The notes under the pieces: model-generated | Database searches by the model: none | Seen by the model: the letters and a program-made list of their open reading frames with translations, nothing else | What the model was told of the DNA's origin: nothing | NCBI GenBank assembly: GCA_029553475.1 | Contig: JAKPKV010000191.1 | Span: 1 to 64,000, forward strand | Length of the DNA: 64,000 bases | Reading direction: 5' to 3' | Source: Armatimonadota bacterium | Lineage (GTDB): Bacteria; Armatimonadota; Hebobacteria; CAIYQO01 | Shown here: positions 34,581-45,644 of the stretch, one piece after another | Position numbering within the stretch: the first letter of the stretch is position 1 | Layout of the letters: each line of letters starts with the position of its first letter | Program-made: the position numbers and the translations under genes

Positions 34581-34838
34581 GTGTGGAAGTCGAAGACCCC
34601 GCATGCAAACGGGGCTGGCCATCGCCGCGCACAGCCTATGTTCATCAGGAAATCTCTCAAGTTTAGCAGCGAGTCTAGAAGCCGACGAGAGTCGCGCTCA
34701 GGTGAGCAGACATACACGCCGGGCGCGACTCTCGTCGGCTTCCAGATTCGCTGCCAGATGCGGAAGGCGCATCACTCAACATCGCTGAGCGCGGCGATAG
34801 CCGGCCCCGTTTGCATGCGGGGTCTTCGACTTCCACAC
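34581..34838. repeat. 258-bp element: 50-bp inverted arms around a nested family F hairpin
   Basis: Outer arms 34581-34630 and 34789-34838 pair over 50 bp with two mismatches; the left one starts GTGTGGAAGTCGAAGACCCC. A complete family F palindrome sits between them (34665-34755), itself with about 33-bp arms. Family F also occurs alone at 57203-57294. The arrangement looks like one hairpin inserted into the loop of another. Confidence 0.85.
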
Positions 34839-34876
34839 CGTGCTATGCCTACAGGCAATGATGTGCAAACGTCTGC

Positions 34877-34905
34877 TTGAAAAATGAACAAAAGTGTGCT
34901 ATACT
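34877..34905 (+). promoter_or_regulatory. Third copy of the conserved repeat promoter
   Basis: TTGAAA (34877-34882), 17 bases ending AAAGTGTGC, TATACT (34900-34905), then GCCGCCCGTA. The same spacer end and downstream text are found in both family E copies. No plus-strand gene follows for 2.7 kb, so its purpose here is unclear. Confidence 0.6.
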
Positions 34906-35033
34906 GCCGCCCGTACCGTGACAATTACATACCGCTCGCCGAACGGAACAATACCGCGCAGGTGGTCCGACCATACTTTTTGCAGAAAAACAATCTTTTA
35001 TTTTCTCTGCAACCGTTCGCAGGCATACTTGTT

Positions 35034-35067
35034 TGTAGTAGCGCCGCAGCCTGAGCAAGGCGCGTCC
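35034..35067. repeat. Short palindromic element, family C copy 2
   Basis: TTGTAGTAGCGCCGCAGCCT continues GAGCAAGGCGCGTCC; nearly identical to 5406-5440 with one change in the loop. Confidence 0.75.
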
Positions 35068-35184
35068 GCGTAGGCAACCAGGCGGTAAAACGACTACCCC
35101 CCCCGTTTTGCGATTTTGCACAAAATTTGGGGTAGTCACCCAATCGTAGTCGTGCTCGTAATCGTACTCGATATGTTCCCTGGA

Positions 35185-35202
35185 GGGCGAGGACTCTCGC
35201 CC
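35185..35202 (-). terminator. Terminator-like hairpin after the ABC exporter
   Basis: GGGCGAG-GACT-CTCGCCC, a 7-bp stem 6 bases beyond the stop of the minus-strand exporter. There is no T-run. Confidence 0.4.
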
Positions 35203-35208
35203 GCCCGT

Positions 35209-37050
<1,842 letters not shown>

Positions 37051-37174
37051 GGTGTCGCGCGTGCTCCCGATCTATTGTAGCGGAACTGCGGGAAAAGCGC
37101 CAATGGGGCGGCATGCGCGCGCATTGCTGGCGGGCGCGACGGCGTCGCGCCGGATGCAGGCCGGGATAGTGAGA

Positions 37175-37264
37175 GTCACCGTCTGGAACAGGGCGGGAGC
37201 CCGGCCGAGTATAGATAAGCGCTCTGATAGCCGGCCGGGCTCCCGCCCTGTTCCAGACGGTGAC
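37175..37264. repeat. Perfect inverted repeat, family G
   Basis: Arms of 33 bp (37175-37207 and 37232-37264) are exact complements, with a 24-nt loop. The left arm starts GTCACCGTCTGGAACAGGGC. Arm length equals that of family F although the sequence differs. Confidence 0.9.
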
Positions 37265-37332
37265 TATGGCTACAGCCGAGTGCCTATTTGTAGTGGGCCG
37301 TCACAATGTACTCTGTGTAGCACACCAGCCCA

Positions 37333-37485
37333 GGGTAGTCCGCGCCCTCCGCGGCGCGTGTGACCAACATGCGCACCCGTGTCCGACACCACCGTCATCC
37401 GGCACCAGCCTTCGCTAAAGCTTCGGCTGGCAAACGGGGTAGCAATGCGGCACCACGCGCCGCGGAGGGCGCGGACTACAGAGCA
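37333..37485. repeat. Inverted repeat, family B copy 2
   Basis: The left arm starts GTAGTCCGCGCCCTCCGCGG and the right arm is its complement, as at 276-393. The loop differs from copy 1 by an inserted small hairpin, CCAGCC-TTCGCTAAAGCTTC-GGCTGG (about 37408-37433). Confidence 0.85.
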
Positions 37486-37602
37486 CGGTGCAACGTGACA
37501 ACCCGCTACACCTATTCGCGACGCGACGGCGTCGCGCCCGCCAGGGAGAAAAGGTAAAATCACCATCTCCGCCAAATACCAAAGACAGGATATCGGACTC
37601 GT

Positions 37603-39588
37603 ATGCATACGCCCGATCGTGTCAATTATCGCTGTGAAGTGGACGCCGCCCCCTTCGTGCTGCGCCTGTATGTCGGCGACCGGCTGGTGCTGCAGAGCAG
37701 TGACCGCGAGGGCGACGGTGGCCCCGCGCCCGGCGCGTTCCGGCGCGGGGGCGTGTGGCACTACGTCACCGGCGTGGTGGCGGAAGACCGCGACCATCAC
37801 GGCATGACGCTGCGCTGCGCCACCACCGATCCCACCGTGCAGATGCTCGCCACCATCAGCTACCTGCCGGACGGCCTGCGCGTGCGCTGGGAGCCGGCGG
37901 ACGGCCTGCCCTGCGAGCGCATCGGCGACGCCTACGATCTCGCCAGCTCCGGCCACTGGTACGGCCACGGCTATCACGAGCCGCAGTGGTGGCCGCTGGA
38001 CAACGGCCAGGTGCGCCACGATCCCTTCCTCTGCAACAACGTGCAGAGCCCCATCTGGCTCACCTCCGGCGGCGCCGGCATCGTGGTGCCCACCGAGGAG
38101 CTGCTCGCCGTCAGCCTCAACGCCGACGGCGACGGCCTCTTCCGCGTCGCCATGGCCGACGTGACGGCTTTCGAATACCTGGTGCTGGTGGATGACACCA
38201 TCGTGGACCTCTTCGCGCGCCTGCTCCGCGTGGTCGGCCTGCCGGCCCGCGTTCCCCCGAAGGAGGTCTTCGCGAAGCCGATCTACTCCACCTGGACGCA
38301 ATACCCGCGCGACCTCACCCAGCAGAAGGTGCTCGCCTTCGCCCACGCCATCGTGGACAGCGATCTCCCCGCCGGCATCCTGGAGATTGACGAGAAGTAT
38401 CAACCCTCCTTCGGGGAGATCGCCTTCGATCCCGTCACCTTCCCCGATCCCGCCGGCCTGCTGGCGGAGCTGCGCGCCCTCGGCTTCGCGGCCACGCTGT
38501 GGACCAGCCCCTTCATCAACACCGATTCCCCCGCCTTCGCCGAGCTGGCGGCGATGGGCGGGCTGGTGAAGGACCGCCGCACCGGCTTGCCCGGCCTCCT
38601 CACCTGGTGGGCGGGCGAAGCCGGCCTGCTGGACGTCACCAGTCCGGCGGGCGAGCGCTGGTACGCCGACAAACTGCGCGCGATGGCCGACCTCGGCTTC
38701 GTCGGCTTCAAATTCGACGGCGGCGACGGGAAATACACCCCGGCGCACGCCCGCTACTTCGTGCCCCAGCGCCCGCAGGGGTTTGCCAACCGCTACCTGG
38801 AGTTCATCGCCACCCACTTCCCCGACTATGCCGAGTCGCGCACGGCGTGGATGGCGCAGCGCGAGGGGCTGATCACCCGCGAGGGCGGAAAAGACAGCGT
38901 GTGGGGACTGGACAACGGCCTGCACGCGCTAGTGACCCAGGCGCTGACGCAGGCTATCCTCGGCTACCCCTATCTCATCTGCGATATGGTGCCCGGCCGG
39001 GTGCAGACGCGCTTCCCCGACGCCCCGCTGCCCACCGACGAGCTCTTCGTGCGCTGGACGGAAGCCAGCGCCTTCACCCCCATCCTGCAGTTCTCCTACG
39101 GCCCGTGGCATTACGCGCCGGAGACGCTGGCGGTGGTCCGCGCCTACGCCCACCTGCACGGCGCGCTGGGCGAGTACCTCTACGCCGCCGCCGAGGAGGC
39201 GCACCGCGCGGGCACGCCCATCGTGCGCCCGCTTTTCTTCCACGACCCCGCCGACCCCATCACCTACATCGTGGACGACGCCTTCCTGCTCGGCCCGGAT
39301 CTCCTCGTCGCCCCGGTGGTGACGGAGGGCGCGGCGACGCGCGACGTCTACCTCCCCGCCGGCGCCTGGCGCGACGCCTGGACGGGCGATGCATACACCG
39401 GCCCGCTCAAGCGCCACGCGCACCCCGCCCCCTGTCCGGGCATCCCCCTCTTCCTTCGCGAGGACGCCGCCTGGACCGAGACCCTCGCCGCCGCCCTCAC
39501 CCCCCGCCTGCGCGACATCCCCCGCGGCGCCATCGCCAGCGGCGTCACCACCGCCACCTACCGCGCCACCCTGCGGCGGACGATCTGA
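37603..39588 (+). CDS. GH31 alpha-glycosidase
   Basis: 661 residues without a signal peptide. The catalytic barrel has the nucleophile in GFKFDGGDGKY (Asp372) and a probable acid/base in YPYLICDMVPG (Asp461). WTEASAFTPILQFSYGPWHY and the FLLGPDLLVAPVV motif follow, then the C-terminal beta domain. These features resemble the MYORG-like branch of GH31 (alpha-galactosidase or alpha-glucosidase activity). It opens a plus-strand row of glycan genes with a GntR-LacI regulator next. The start lacks a strong ribosome site (AGGA at distance). Confidence 0.88.
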   Translation: MHTPDRVNYRCEVDAAPFVLRLYVGDRLVLQSSDREGDGGPAPGAFRRGGVWHYVTGVVAEDRDHHGMTLRCATTDPTVQMLATISYLPDGLRVRWEPADGLPCERIGDAYDLASSGHWYGHGYHEPQWWPLDNGQVRHDPFLCNNVQSPIWLTSGGAGIVVPTEELLAVSLNADGDGLFRVAMADVTAFEYLVLVDDTIVDLFARLLRVVGLPARVPPKEVFAKPIYSTWTQYPRDLTQQKVLAFAHAIVDSDLPAGILEIDEKYQPSFGEIAFDPVTFPDPAGLLAELRALGFAATLWTSPFINTDSPAFAELAAMGGLVKDRRTGLPGLLTWWAGEAGLLDVTSPAGERWYADKLRAMADLGFVGFKFDGGDGKYTPAHARYFVPQRPQGFANRYLEFIATHFPDYAESRTAWMAQREGLITREGGKDSVWGLDNGLHALVTQALTQAILGYPYLICDMVPGRVQTRFPDAPLPTDELFVRWTEASAFTPILQFSYGPWHYAPETLAVVRAYAHLHGALGEYLYAAAEEAHRAGTPIVRPLFFHDPADPITYIVDDAFLLGPDLLVAPVVTEGAATRDVYLPAGAWRDAWTGDAYTGPLKRHAHPAPCPGIPLFLREDAAWTETLAAALTPRLRDIPRGAIASGVTTATYRATLRRTI

Positions 39589-39660
39589 CGCGCCCACGGA
39601 ACACGGGGAGTGCGCTTGCCCGCTCCCTCCACCCCTTCACCTTTTCACCCCTCCCCCCTC

Positions 39661-39689
39661 TTGCCATCCTCCCCATCGTGTTGTATACT
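39661..39689 (+). promoter_or_regulatory. Predicted promoter of the GntR-LacI regulator
   Basis: TTGCCA (39661-39666), 17 bases, TATACT (39684-39689). Start of transcription near 39696, leaving about 29 nt before the GTG. Confidence 0.65.
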
Positions 39690-39724
39690 ATCAGGGTACA
39701 ATCTGTCCTTGTAAAGGAATAACT

Positions 39725-40792
39725 GTGAGCTTCGAGCAGGGGCTGGGCAAGCGATCGGAGGAGATTCTCCTCGCGCTGCGCCGGGAGATCGAGGGCGGAC
39801 GCTACCCCGCCGGCGGGCGGCTGCCCTCCGAGGTGGAGCTGGGCCGCCGTTTCGGCGCGAGCCGCAATACCGTGCGGCGGGCGCTGGCGCGGCTGGTGGC
39901 GGACGGCCGGCTGGAGTCCCGCCGGGGCGCCGGCGTCTTCGTGCGGCCCTGGGAGCGCCCGGCGGCCTTCAGCCGCACCCTCTCCGCCATGTTCACCTTC
40001 GACGCCGACAGCCTCATCGCCGCGCAGAACTACGCGCTGGCGCAGGCCTACCTGCTCTGCGTCTACGCGCGCGCCGCCGTCGGCTGGGACCCGGCGCCGG
40101 AGCGCGCCTTCCTCGAGCGCGTGCGTGCCGAGCGCCATCAGGCGCTGCTCGCCTGCTGCACGCCCACCCCGCCGGTCAACGACGACCTGCTGCGGACTAT
40201 GGCCGCCGAGGGCATCCGCATCCTGCACATCGAGCCGTACCGCCTCGCGCCGCCCGCGCAGAGCTACCTGCTGCCCGACTACCGCCGCGGCGGCTACCTG
40301 GCGGCGACGGCGCTGCTCCTTGCCGGCTATACGCGGCCCGTCTACGTCGGTTCCACCTCCGACTGGCCGGGCGCGCGCCTCTTCCAGCAGGGCTTCGCGG
40401 AGGCGCTGACCGATCACGCCGGGGGCTACCGCCCGGCGGAGCACTACTTCGAATTTCCCACCGGCACCGACCGGAATCCGCGGGCGCGCGCCGCGCTGGA
40501 GGACTACCTGCGCGCGCAGCCGCCGGGCACCGGCTTCGTCTGCCGCTCGCTCGACTTCGCCGGCGAAATCCGAGACGCGCTGGCGTCGCTCGGCCGCGCC
40601 GTGCCGGACGAGTTCGGCCTCATCGGCGTGCGCTATCTCGTCGAGCTGATGGACCGCCCGGACATTGACGCCATCACCTTTGATCGCCTCGCCGGCCTGC
40701 TGCGCGCCATTGACGCCGTCACCGGCGATGCGCATCCCGACATACGAGACTATCTGCCCCCGACGCTGCTTCGGCGGGGCACCATGCGATAA
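39725..40792 (+). CDS. GntR-type HTH / LacI-type sensor hybrid regulator
   Basis: 355 residues. Residues 8-77 are a GntR winged helix: EEILLALRREIEGGRYPAGG, LPSEVELGRRFGASRNTVRRAL and LESRRGAGVFV. The remainder resembles the periplasmic-sugar-binding fold of LacI regulators (GYLAATALLLAGYTRPVYVG, GLIGVRY). The hybrid is common in Armatimonadota, Lentisphaerae and Firmicutes for sugar control. The GTG start is supported by AAAGGA 7 bases upstream and a strong promoter. It lies 13 bp before the next gene, so it probably controls the 37603-48126 glycan block. Confidence 0.85.
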   Translation: MSFEQGLGKRSEEILLALRREIEGGRYPAGGRLPSEVELGRRFGASRNTVRRALARLVADGRLESRRGAGVFVRPWERPAAFSRTLSAMFTFDADSLIAAQNYALAQAYLLCVYARAAVGWDPAPERAFLERVRAERHQALLACCTPTPPVNDDLLRTMAAEGIRILHIEPYRLAPPAQSYLLPDYRRGGYLAATALLLAGYTRPVYVGSTSDWPGARLFQQGFAEALTDHAGGYRPAEHYFEFPTGTDRNPRARAALEDYLRAQPPGTGFVCRSLDFAGEIRDALASLGRAVPDEFGLIGVRYLVELMDRPDIDAITFDRLAGLLRAIDAVTGDAHPDIRDYLPPTLLRRGTMR

Positions 40793-40805
40793 AGGGAGGT
40801 TCCCC

Positions 40806-43220
40806 ATGCGTATCCTATTCGTGCTATGCATCCTCCTCGCGGCCGGCGCGCTCGTCGCCGCGCCCCTCGCCACCCCCCGGCCGCCGACGGCCCAGGTGGT
40901 GGGGCAGGCGGGCGCGCGCACCGTCTGCTACTGGGTCTTCGCCGAGTCGGCGGAGAAGGCGCCGGAGGCCGGCGCCTGGTATCTGAAAGGCATCCCCGGC
41001 AAGGTCACCGCCCTCTCGCCGCCCTGCGTGGTGACGAACGCCCCCGACGTGCTGAACGCGGAGAATACGATCGTCCTCACCCTCACGCCGGTGGAGGGCG
41101 CGGTCAAGTACCACGTCTTTAAAACCGAGTTCCTCCCCGCGCCGGCGCTGAAGGTGGAGCCGGCGGCGGCCGGCCCGGACACCCTGTATTACTGGGTGCA
41201 GGGGCACAACGGCTGGCGGCACTCCGCGCTGGCGGGGCCGTTCCCGGCGCAATGCGACGTGAAGACCTTCGCCAATACCCTCACCGTGGTGGACGCCGCG
41301 CCGGAGCAGACCGACCACAGCATCTGGGTGACGAAAACGCCGGAGCCGCCCATCGGCCGCAAGCCGCAGGTCATCGGCCTGCGGCGCAGTTACAGCCCGG
41401 TGACGCACACCGCGGAATGGGTCGCGAACAATCGCCAGCTCGCCGCCTGGGGGCCGGGACCGGAGCCCATCACCCTCCCCGCAGTCAAGCCCTACGGCAC
41501 CGGAAAATTCTGGCTCGGCTCCACGCAGGAACTCACCTTTGCGGACAACGGCCAGCCGCTGCAGGAGCAGCAGGCCCCCAGCGTCAACGAAACCGCGCCC
41601 GGCGCCTTCGAGGATCCTTTCCGGCTGCAATCCAGCCGCATCGTCCATAATAACGTCTATAAAAGCATCCAGTTCAACGGCCACAGCAGCATGGCGCCCA
41701 ACTTTTACGGCGGCTTCTTCCCCGTGGAAGTGGACCTCTTCATCAACCGCGGCGGCGTGAACTACTACCAGAATCAGCCGGGCGCCTATCCGGGCTATAA
41801 AAGCACCTTCGGGCTGGCGAACCTCAGCATGACCTGCTACACCGAATCGCAGTATTGCGGGCAGAACCTGATGGTGCGCAACTTCGGCATGGGCGACACC
41901 ATCGCCATGGGCGCCAGCCTGGAGCTCGCCGGCGGCAACCGCGACAGCGGCGACGAGGGGGCGGAGATCATGCGCGCCTCGGTGAACCGCGCCGCGGGCG
42001 AGTCGCGCACCACGCTGGCGGCGGACGCCCCCGCCGGCGCCACCCGGCTGATCCCTGCCGGCGGCGTGCAGGGCGGCGCGGGCCGCACGATCATCAATCT
42101 ATCGCAGGCAAAAAGCGACGGGCGCATTGACCACGTGGAGAATTGCGACATCTACGGCGACGGCACGCGGTGGACGCCCGACATGGTGGGCTGGTTCATC
42201 TCCTTCGACGTGGACAACGCCGACACGGTGCGCTACTGGCATCAGGTCATTGACGTGCTCGGCCCCACCCACCTGAAGGTGCGCATGTGGACGAACTGGC
42301 GCTATGACTGCAACCTGGGCTACAGCCGCTTCATCTACAACCCGGCGAAGGGGCACAAATTGCCTACCTATGCCGACAAGGGCCTGACGGTGGGCGCCAT
42401 CGAGAAGAATCCGCATCAGCTCGACCCGCTGTATACCAACCGCCTCGCCATCGGCGTGCTGCCGACGGCGCGCGAGGGGGCCGCCGCCGAAGGCAAGTAC
42501 CAAATCGCCCCCGGCACCACCTTCGCCGACCCGTGGAACGAGAACGGCCTGCACGTGGACAGCCTCATGCAGCCGTGGCAGCAGGGCGACACCATCCTCG
42601 TCGCCGCCGGCCATTCTCAGCCCATCACCTACTGGTGGGGCCTGCTCGCCGGCACGCTGGCGCCGCAGGACCGCGTGGAGGGCATCGCCATGATGAACTT
42701 CACCAACCGTACCGCCAACGGCAACGCCTTCTCCTGCAACGCCTTCCAGATGGGCCTGCACGTGGACCTGCCCGCCGGGCGCGAGGGCAACGGCGTGCTG
42801 GTGAGCGGCGCGCCCGCCGACGCCGCCTTCCTCGCCGCCCCGGATGTCCCCATGCTGCGCTGCTACAACACGCAGATTCCCTACCTGCAGGGCGTGGAGA
42901 AGGACACCGCGCTGGCCGTCGTCGCCCCCACCGGCGAGCGCCCGCTGGCCGTCAGCAAAGACACCGTGGCCATCAACGGCACGCTGAAGGGCAACGGCAA
43001 GACCCGCGGCCGTGTGGAATACCAGGGAGACGGCAAGACGGCGCGCTACGTGGTGCGCTTCCCGAGCGCATTCACCACCGAGCCCGTCGTCACCCTCTCG
43101 GCGAACCAGTTCGCCCGCATCCGCCTCGTCGGCGTCAACGTCCGCGGCTTCACCGCCGAATTTGAACACGCCCCGAAGGAGGGCGAGAAAGTCGTCATCT
43201 GGTGGATGGCGCAGGAGTAA
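40806..43220 (+). CDS. Secreted protein with C-terminal H-type-lectin-like domain
   Basis: 804 residues with the signal peptide MRILFVLCILLAAGALVAA. The main body (about 30-700) is not recognised; it has a beta-helix-like feel with many aromatic and Asn residues. The last 70 residues (GRVEYQGDGKTARYVVRF, then VTLSANQFARIRLVG and WWMAQE) resemble the H-type lectin fold that binds N-acetylgalactosamine or similar sugars. The ribosome site is AAAGGGAGG. It follows the regulator by 13 bp and precedes a pectate-lyase-fold gene, so a role in glycan binding or degradation is likely but unproven. Confidence 0.65.
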   Translation: MRILFVLCILLAAGALVAAPLATPRPPTAQVVGQAGARTVCYWVFAESAEKAPEAGAWYLKGIPGKVTALSPPCVVTNAPDVLNAENTIVLTLTPVEGAVKYHVFKTEFLPAPALKVEPAAAGPDTLYYWVQGHNGWRHSALAGPFPAQCDVKTFANTLTVVDAAPEQTDHSIWVTKTPEPPIGRKPQVIGLRRSYSPVTHTAEWVANNRQLAAWGPGPEPITLPAVKPYGTGKFWLGSTQELTFADNGQPLQEQQAPSVNETAPGAFEDPFRLQSSRIVHNNVYKSIQFNGHSSMAPNFYGGFFPVEVDLFINRGGVNYYQNQPGAYPGYKSTFGLANLSMTCYTESQYCGQNLMVRNFGMGDTIAMGASLELAGGNRDSGDEGAEIMRASVNRAAGESRTTLAADAPAGATRLIPAGGVQGGAGRTIINLSQAKSDGRIDHVENCDIYGDGTRWTPDMVGWFISFDVDNADTVRYWHQVIDVLGPTHLKVRMWTNWRYDCNLGYSRFIYNPAKGHKLPTYADKGLTVGAIEKNPHQLDPLYTNRLAIGVLPTAREGAAAEGKYQIAPGTTFADPWNENGLHVDSLMQPWQQGDTILVAAGHSQPITYWWGLLAGTLAPQDRVEGIAMMNFTNRTANGNAFSCNAFQMGLHVDLPAGREGNGVLVSGAPADAAFLAAPDVPMLRCYNTQIPYLQGVEKDTALAVVAPTGERPLAVSKDTVAINGTLKGNGKTRGRVEYQGDGKTARYVVRFPSAFTTEPVVTLSANQFARIRLVGVNVRGFTAEFEHAPKEGEKVVIWWMAQE

Positions 43221-43255
43221 TCTCGCGAAATTGCACTCGGTAACACCAGCACCCG

Positions 43256-43361
43256 TTTGTAGTCAGGCACGCAGCGGCGCGGAGTGCCGTGCGAGTATAG
43301 GACAAGTTACCGCGTGCAAAGACGGACGGCACGCCGCTCTCGCTGCGTGCCTGACTACAAA
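43256..43361. repeat. Inverted repeat between secreted genes, family J-like
   Basis: TTTGTAGTCAGGCACGCAGC (43256) pairs with its complement at 43342-43361. Nested outside and inside are TTGCACTCGGTAAC (43231) and GTTACCGCGTGCAA (43306), giving a second pairing. It fills most of the 172-bp gap inside the presumed operon. Confidence 0.8.
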
Positions 43362-43392
43362 CTGCTATAGATCGCAATAAAGGAGAGTAACG

Positions 43393-45633
43393 ATGCGTAC
43401 CAGTCTGCTCGTCATCCTGCTGCTCTGCGGCCTCGCCGCCTCTGCCGCCGCGCCGGTCGCCGAGTTCTTCGGCCCGTTCCCCAGTTGGGCGAACGTGAAG
43501 ACGGAGTTCGGCGCGGTGGGCGACGGCACGGCCGACGACACCGCCGCCATCCAGCGGGCGCTGGACACCATCAAGGTGAACGCCTCGCCGAAGAAGGTGC
43601 TCTACTTCCCCGCCGGCACCTATCGCATCACGAAGAAGCTGATGCTCATGCGCATCTCGCACAGCGAGCCGCTGGGGATGAGCATCACCGGCGAAGACCC
43701 GCTGACGACGGTCATCACGTGGGACGGCCCCGCCGGCGAGAACATGCTGCTTTACGACGCCTGGTTCGCCAGCATCAGCCGGCTCACGCTGGACGGCGCC
43801 GGCACGGCGAAGACGGCCATCGAGCACGGCCCGGCCTTCGCCACCTACAACGAATGCACCGACATGATCTTCAAAGACGTGCAGTTCGGCATCGAGGCGG
43901 GGCAGAAATTCGGCATCGCCGAGACGGCGGTGCTGCGCTGCCGTTTCCTGCGCTGCGCGACGGCGGGCATCAGCATTCAGAACTTCAACTCGCTGGACTG
44001 GTACATCTGGAACTGCTGGTTCGAGGACTGCGGCATCGCCGCCACCAATGAATTCGGCGCCGGCAACTTCCACCTGTACTATAATACCTTCCTGCGCTCG
44101 AAGGACGCCGACATCACCATCCGCCACACCGGCTACTTCTCCTTCCTCGGCAACACCTCCCTCGGCTCGCGCCGCTTCTTCCACGCCAAGCGCGCCGGCA
44201 ACTGGCAGGATACCGAGACCTGGGGCTCGCAGGGCACGCTGCAGGACAACCTGATCCTCGACCCGACGGATGCCACCCCCATCGTCATCGAGAATACCGG
44301 CCCCAATATGCTCCTCGACAACACCATCCGCCTGCGGGGGAACGGCCCGGTGGTGCGCAATGTCACCCCCAGCGGCGTCAATGACCTCATCGCCGTGGGC
44401 AACCGCTGGACGAACGGCACGCTGGAGGTGAAAGGCCGCCTCACCGCGCTGGACAACACGGTGGTGAAGGCGACGGCCATCAAAACCGTGAAGCCGGCGC
44501 CGGCGCCCTTCGCGGTGAAGGCCGATCGCCCCGTCCTCGAAGTGCCGCCGGGCGCGAAGGCGGACGACATCCAGGCCATCATTGACCGGGCGGCGGCGAT
44601 GCGGGGAAAACGCCCGGTGGTCCACCTGCCGAAAGGGACGTTCACCCTCAACCGAACCCTCGTCATCCCGGCGAACAGCGACCTGACGCTCATCGGCGAC
44701 GGCGGGGAGAACGCCACCGTGCTCACTGCCGCCGGCGCGGTTGATCCGCTCATCCGCGTCCAGGGTCCCACCCGCGCCACCCTGCGCAGCTTCATGATCA
44801 ACGCCGGCAACAACGCCGTCGCCATCCTGGTGGAGAACGCGGACCAGCCCGGCGCGCGTATTTACGCCGAGCAGCTCAGCAGCAACGGATACGAGTACGG
44901 CCTCCTCACCGAAAGGCTGAAGAACGCCTACGTCGAGCTGCGCGACCACGGCCACAACGCCCTGCAGGTGAACGGCGCCGGGCCGGGCACGCGGCCCTGG
45001 GTGGCGCTGTTTGCCGGCGCGTCCAGCCGGCATCGCCATCACCGGGCGGGCATCCACCTCTACGACGTGCGGGACGGCGGCCGCCTCTTCGTGCGCGACA
45101 TCTGGTACGAAGGCGACGCCTGGAGCATGATGAACCTCACCGGCAGCGGCGAATTCGCCTATCACTGCGGCTTCGTCGCCCCCGGCGATCCCAATCACCT
45201 CGACAAATCGCTCGAGTGGGAGAAAGACCTGCGCCACAGCGTCGCCGCGCTGCAGTTCGACGGCTTCGCCGGCAAGGCCGCCTTCACGCTGGTCTCCTCC
45301 AACGGCGGCCCCATCCGCGTCGTCGCCCCCAGCCCCGACCTGAAGCTCTACCTGCTCGGCTACGTCACCAATAACAACGTGAACCTCGGCGGCGACGCCG
45401 TGGCGGGGCGGGTGGTGGCCAGCAATGTCAAGCTCTTCCGCCAGGACGGCACCGGCCTCGATGCCGGCGACGACGTGGGCGCCGCCGCGCCGTCATTCAT
45501 CCGCGAGATGCTCGCCGCCCTGCGGGCCGTCAAACCGCGGCCGCTGACCGACCTGAAAGCCGGCGTCACCGACGTCCGCTTCTACCGCGTGCACGCCAAC
45601 GGCAAAAACGGCGTGCGCATTCAGGCACAGTGA
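43393..45633 (+). CDS. Secreted pectate-lyase-superfamily (right-handed beta-helix) protein
   Basis: 746 residues; the signal is MRTSLLVILLLCGLAASAAA. The Pectate_lyase_3 signature NVKTEFGAVGDGTADDTAAI with VLYFPAGTYRI opens a beta-helix. The signature partly recurs from residue 375 (GAKADDIQAIIDRAAAMRG ... VVHLPKGTFTLNRTL), so the protein holds two helices in tandem. Members cleave or bind polysaccharides; no catalytic triad could be assigned. The ribosome site is AAAGGAG. Located between two glycan-active genes. Confidence 0.82.
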   Translation: MRTSLLVILLLCGLAASAAAPVAEFFGPFPSWANVKTEFGAVGDGTADDTAAIQRALDTIKVNASPKKVLYFPAGTYRITKKLMLMRISHSEPLGMSITGEDPLTTVITWDGPAGENMLLYDAWFASISRLTLDGAGTAKTAIEHGPAFATYNECTDMIFKDVQFGIEAGQKFGIAETAVLRCRFLRCATAGISIQNFNSLDWYIWNCWFEDCGIAATNEFGAGNFHLYYNTFLRSKDADITIRHTGYFSFLGNTSLGSRRFFHAKRAGNWQDTETWGSQGTLQDNLILDPTDATPIVIENTGPNMLLDNTIRLRGNGPVVRNVTPSGVNDLIAVGNRWTNGTLEVKGRLTALDNTVVKATAIKTVKPAPAPFAVKADRPVLEVPPGAKADDIQAIIDRAAAMRGKRPVVHLPKGTFTLNRTLVIPANSDLTLIGDGGENATVLTAAGAVDPLIRVQGPTRATLRSFMINAGNNAVAILVENADQPGARIYAEQLSSNGYEYGLLTERLKNAYVELRDHGHNALQVNGAGPGTRPWVALFAGASSRHRHHRAGIHLYDVRDGGRLFVRDIWYEGDAWSMMNLTGSGEFAYHCGFVAPGDPNHLDKSLEWEKDLRHSVAALQFDGFAGKAAFTLVSSNGGPIRVVAPSPDLKLYLLGYVTNNNVNLGGDAVAGRVVASNVKLFRQDGTGLDAGDDVGAAAPSFIREMLAALRAVKPRPLTDLKAGVTDVRFYRVHANGKNGVRIQAQ

Positions 45634-45644
45634 CCAATCCATCC

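Larger units (their letters stand above)
34325..35208. other. 884-bp gene-free region of nested repeats
   Basis: No credible gene. In order it holds inverted family E with its promoter (34366-34539), a 258-bp element with 50-bp arms enclosing a family F hairpin (34581-34838), a lone copy of the conserved promoter (34877-34905), family C copy 2 (35034) and terminator-like hairpins (35090-35202). Confidence 0.75.
37051..37602. other. 552-bp gap with nested palindromes
   Basis: No gene. Inverted phrases CTGGCGGGCGCGACGGCGTC (37127) and its near-complement (about 37520-37544) enclose the family G hairpin (37175-37264) and family B copy 2 (37333-37485). The last 60 bp lead to the GH31 gene. Confidence 0.7.
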
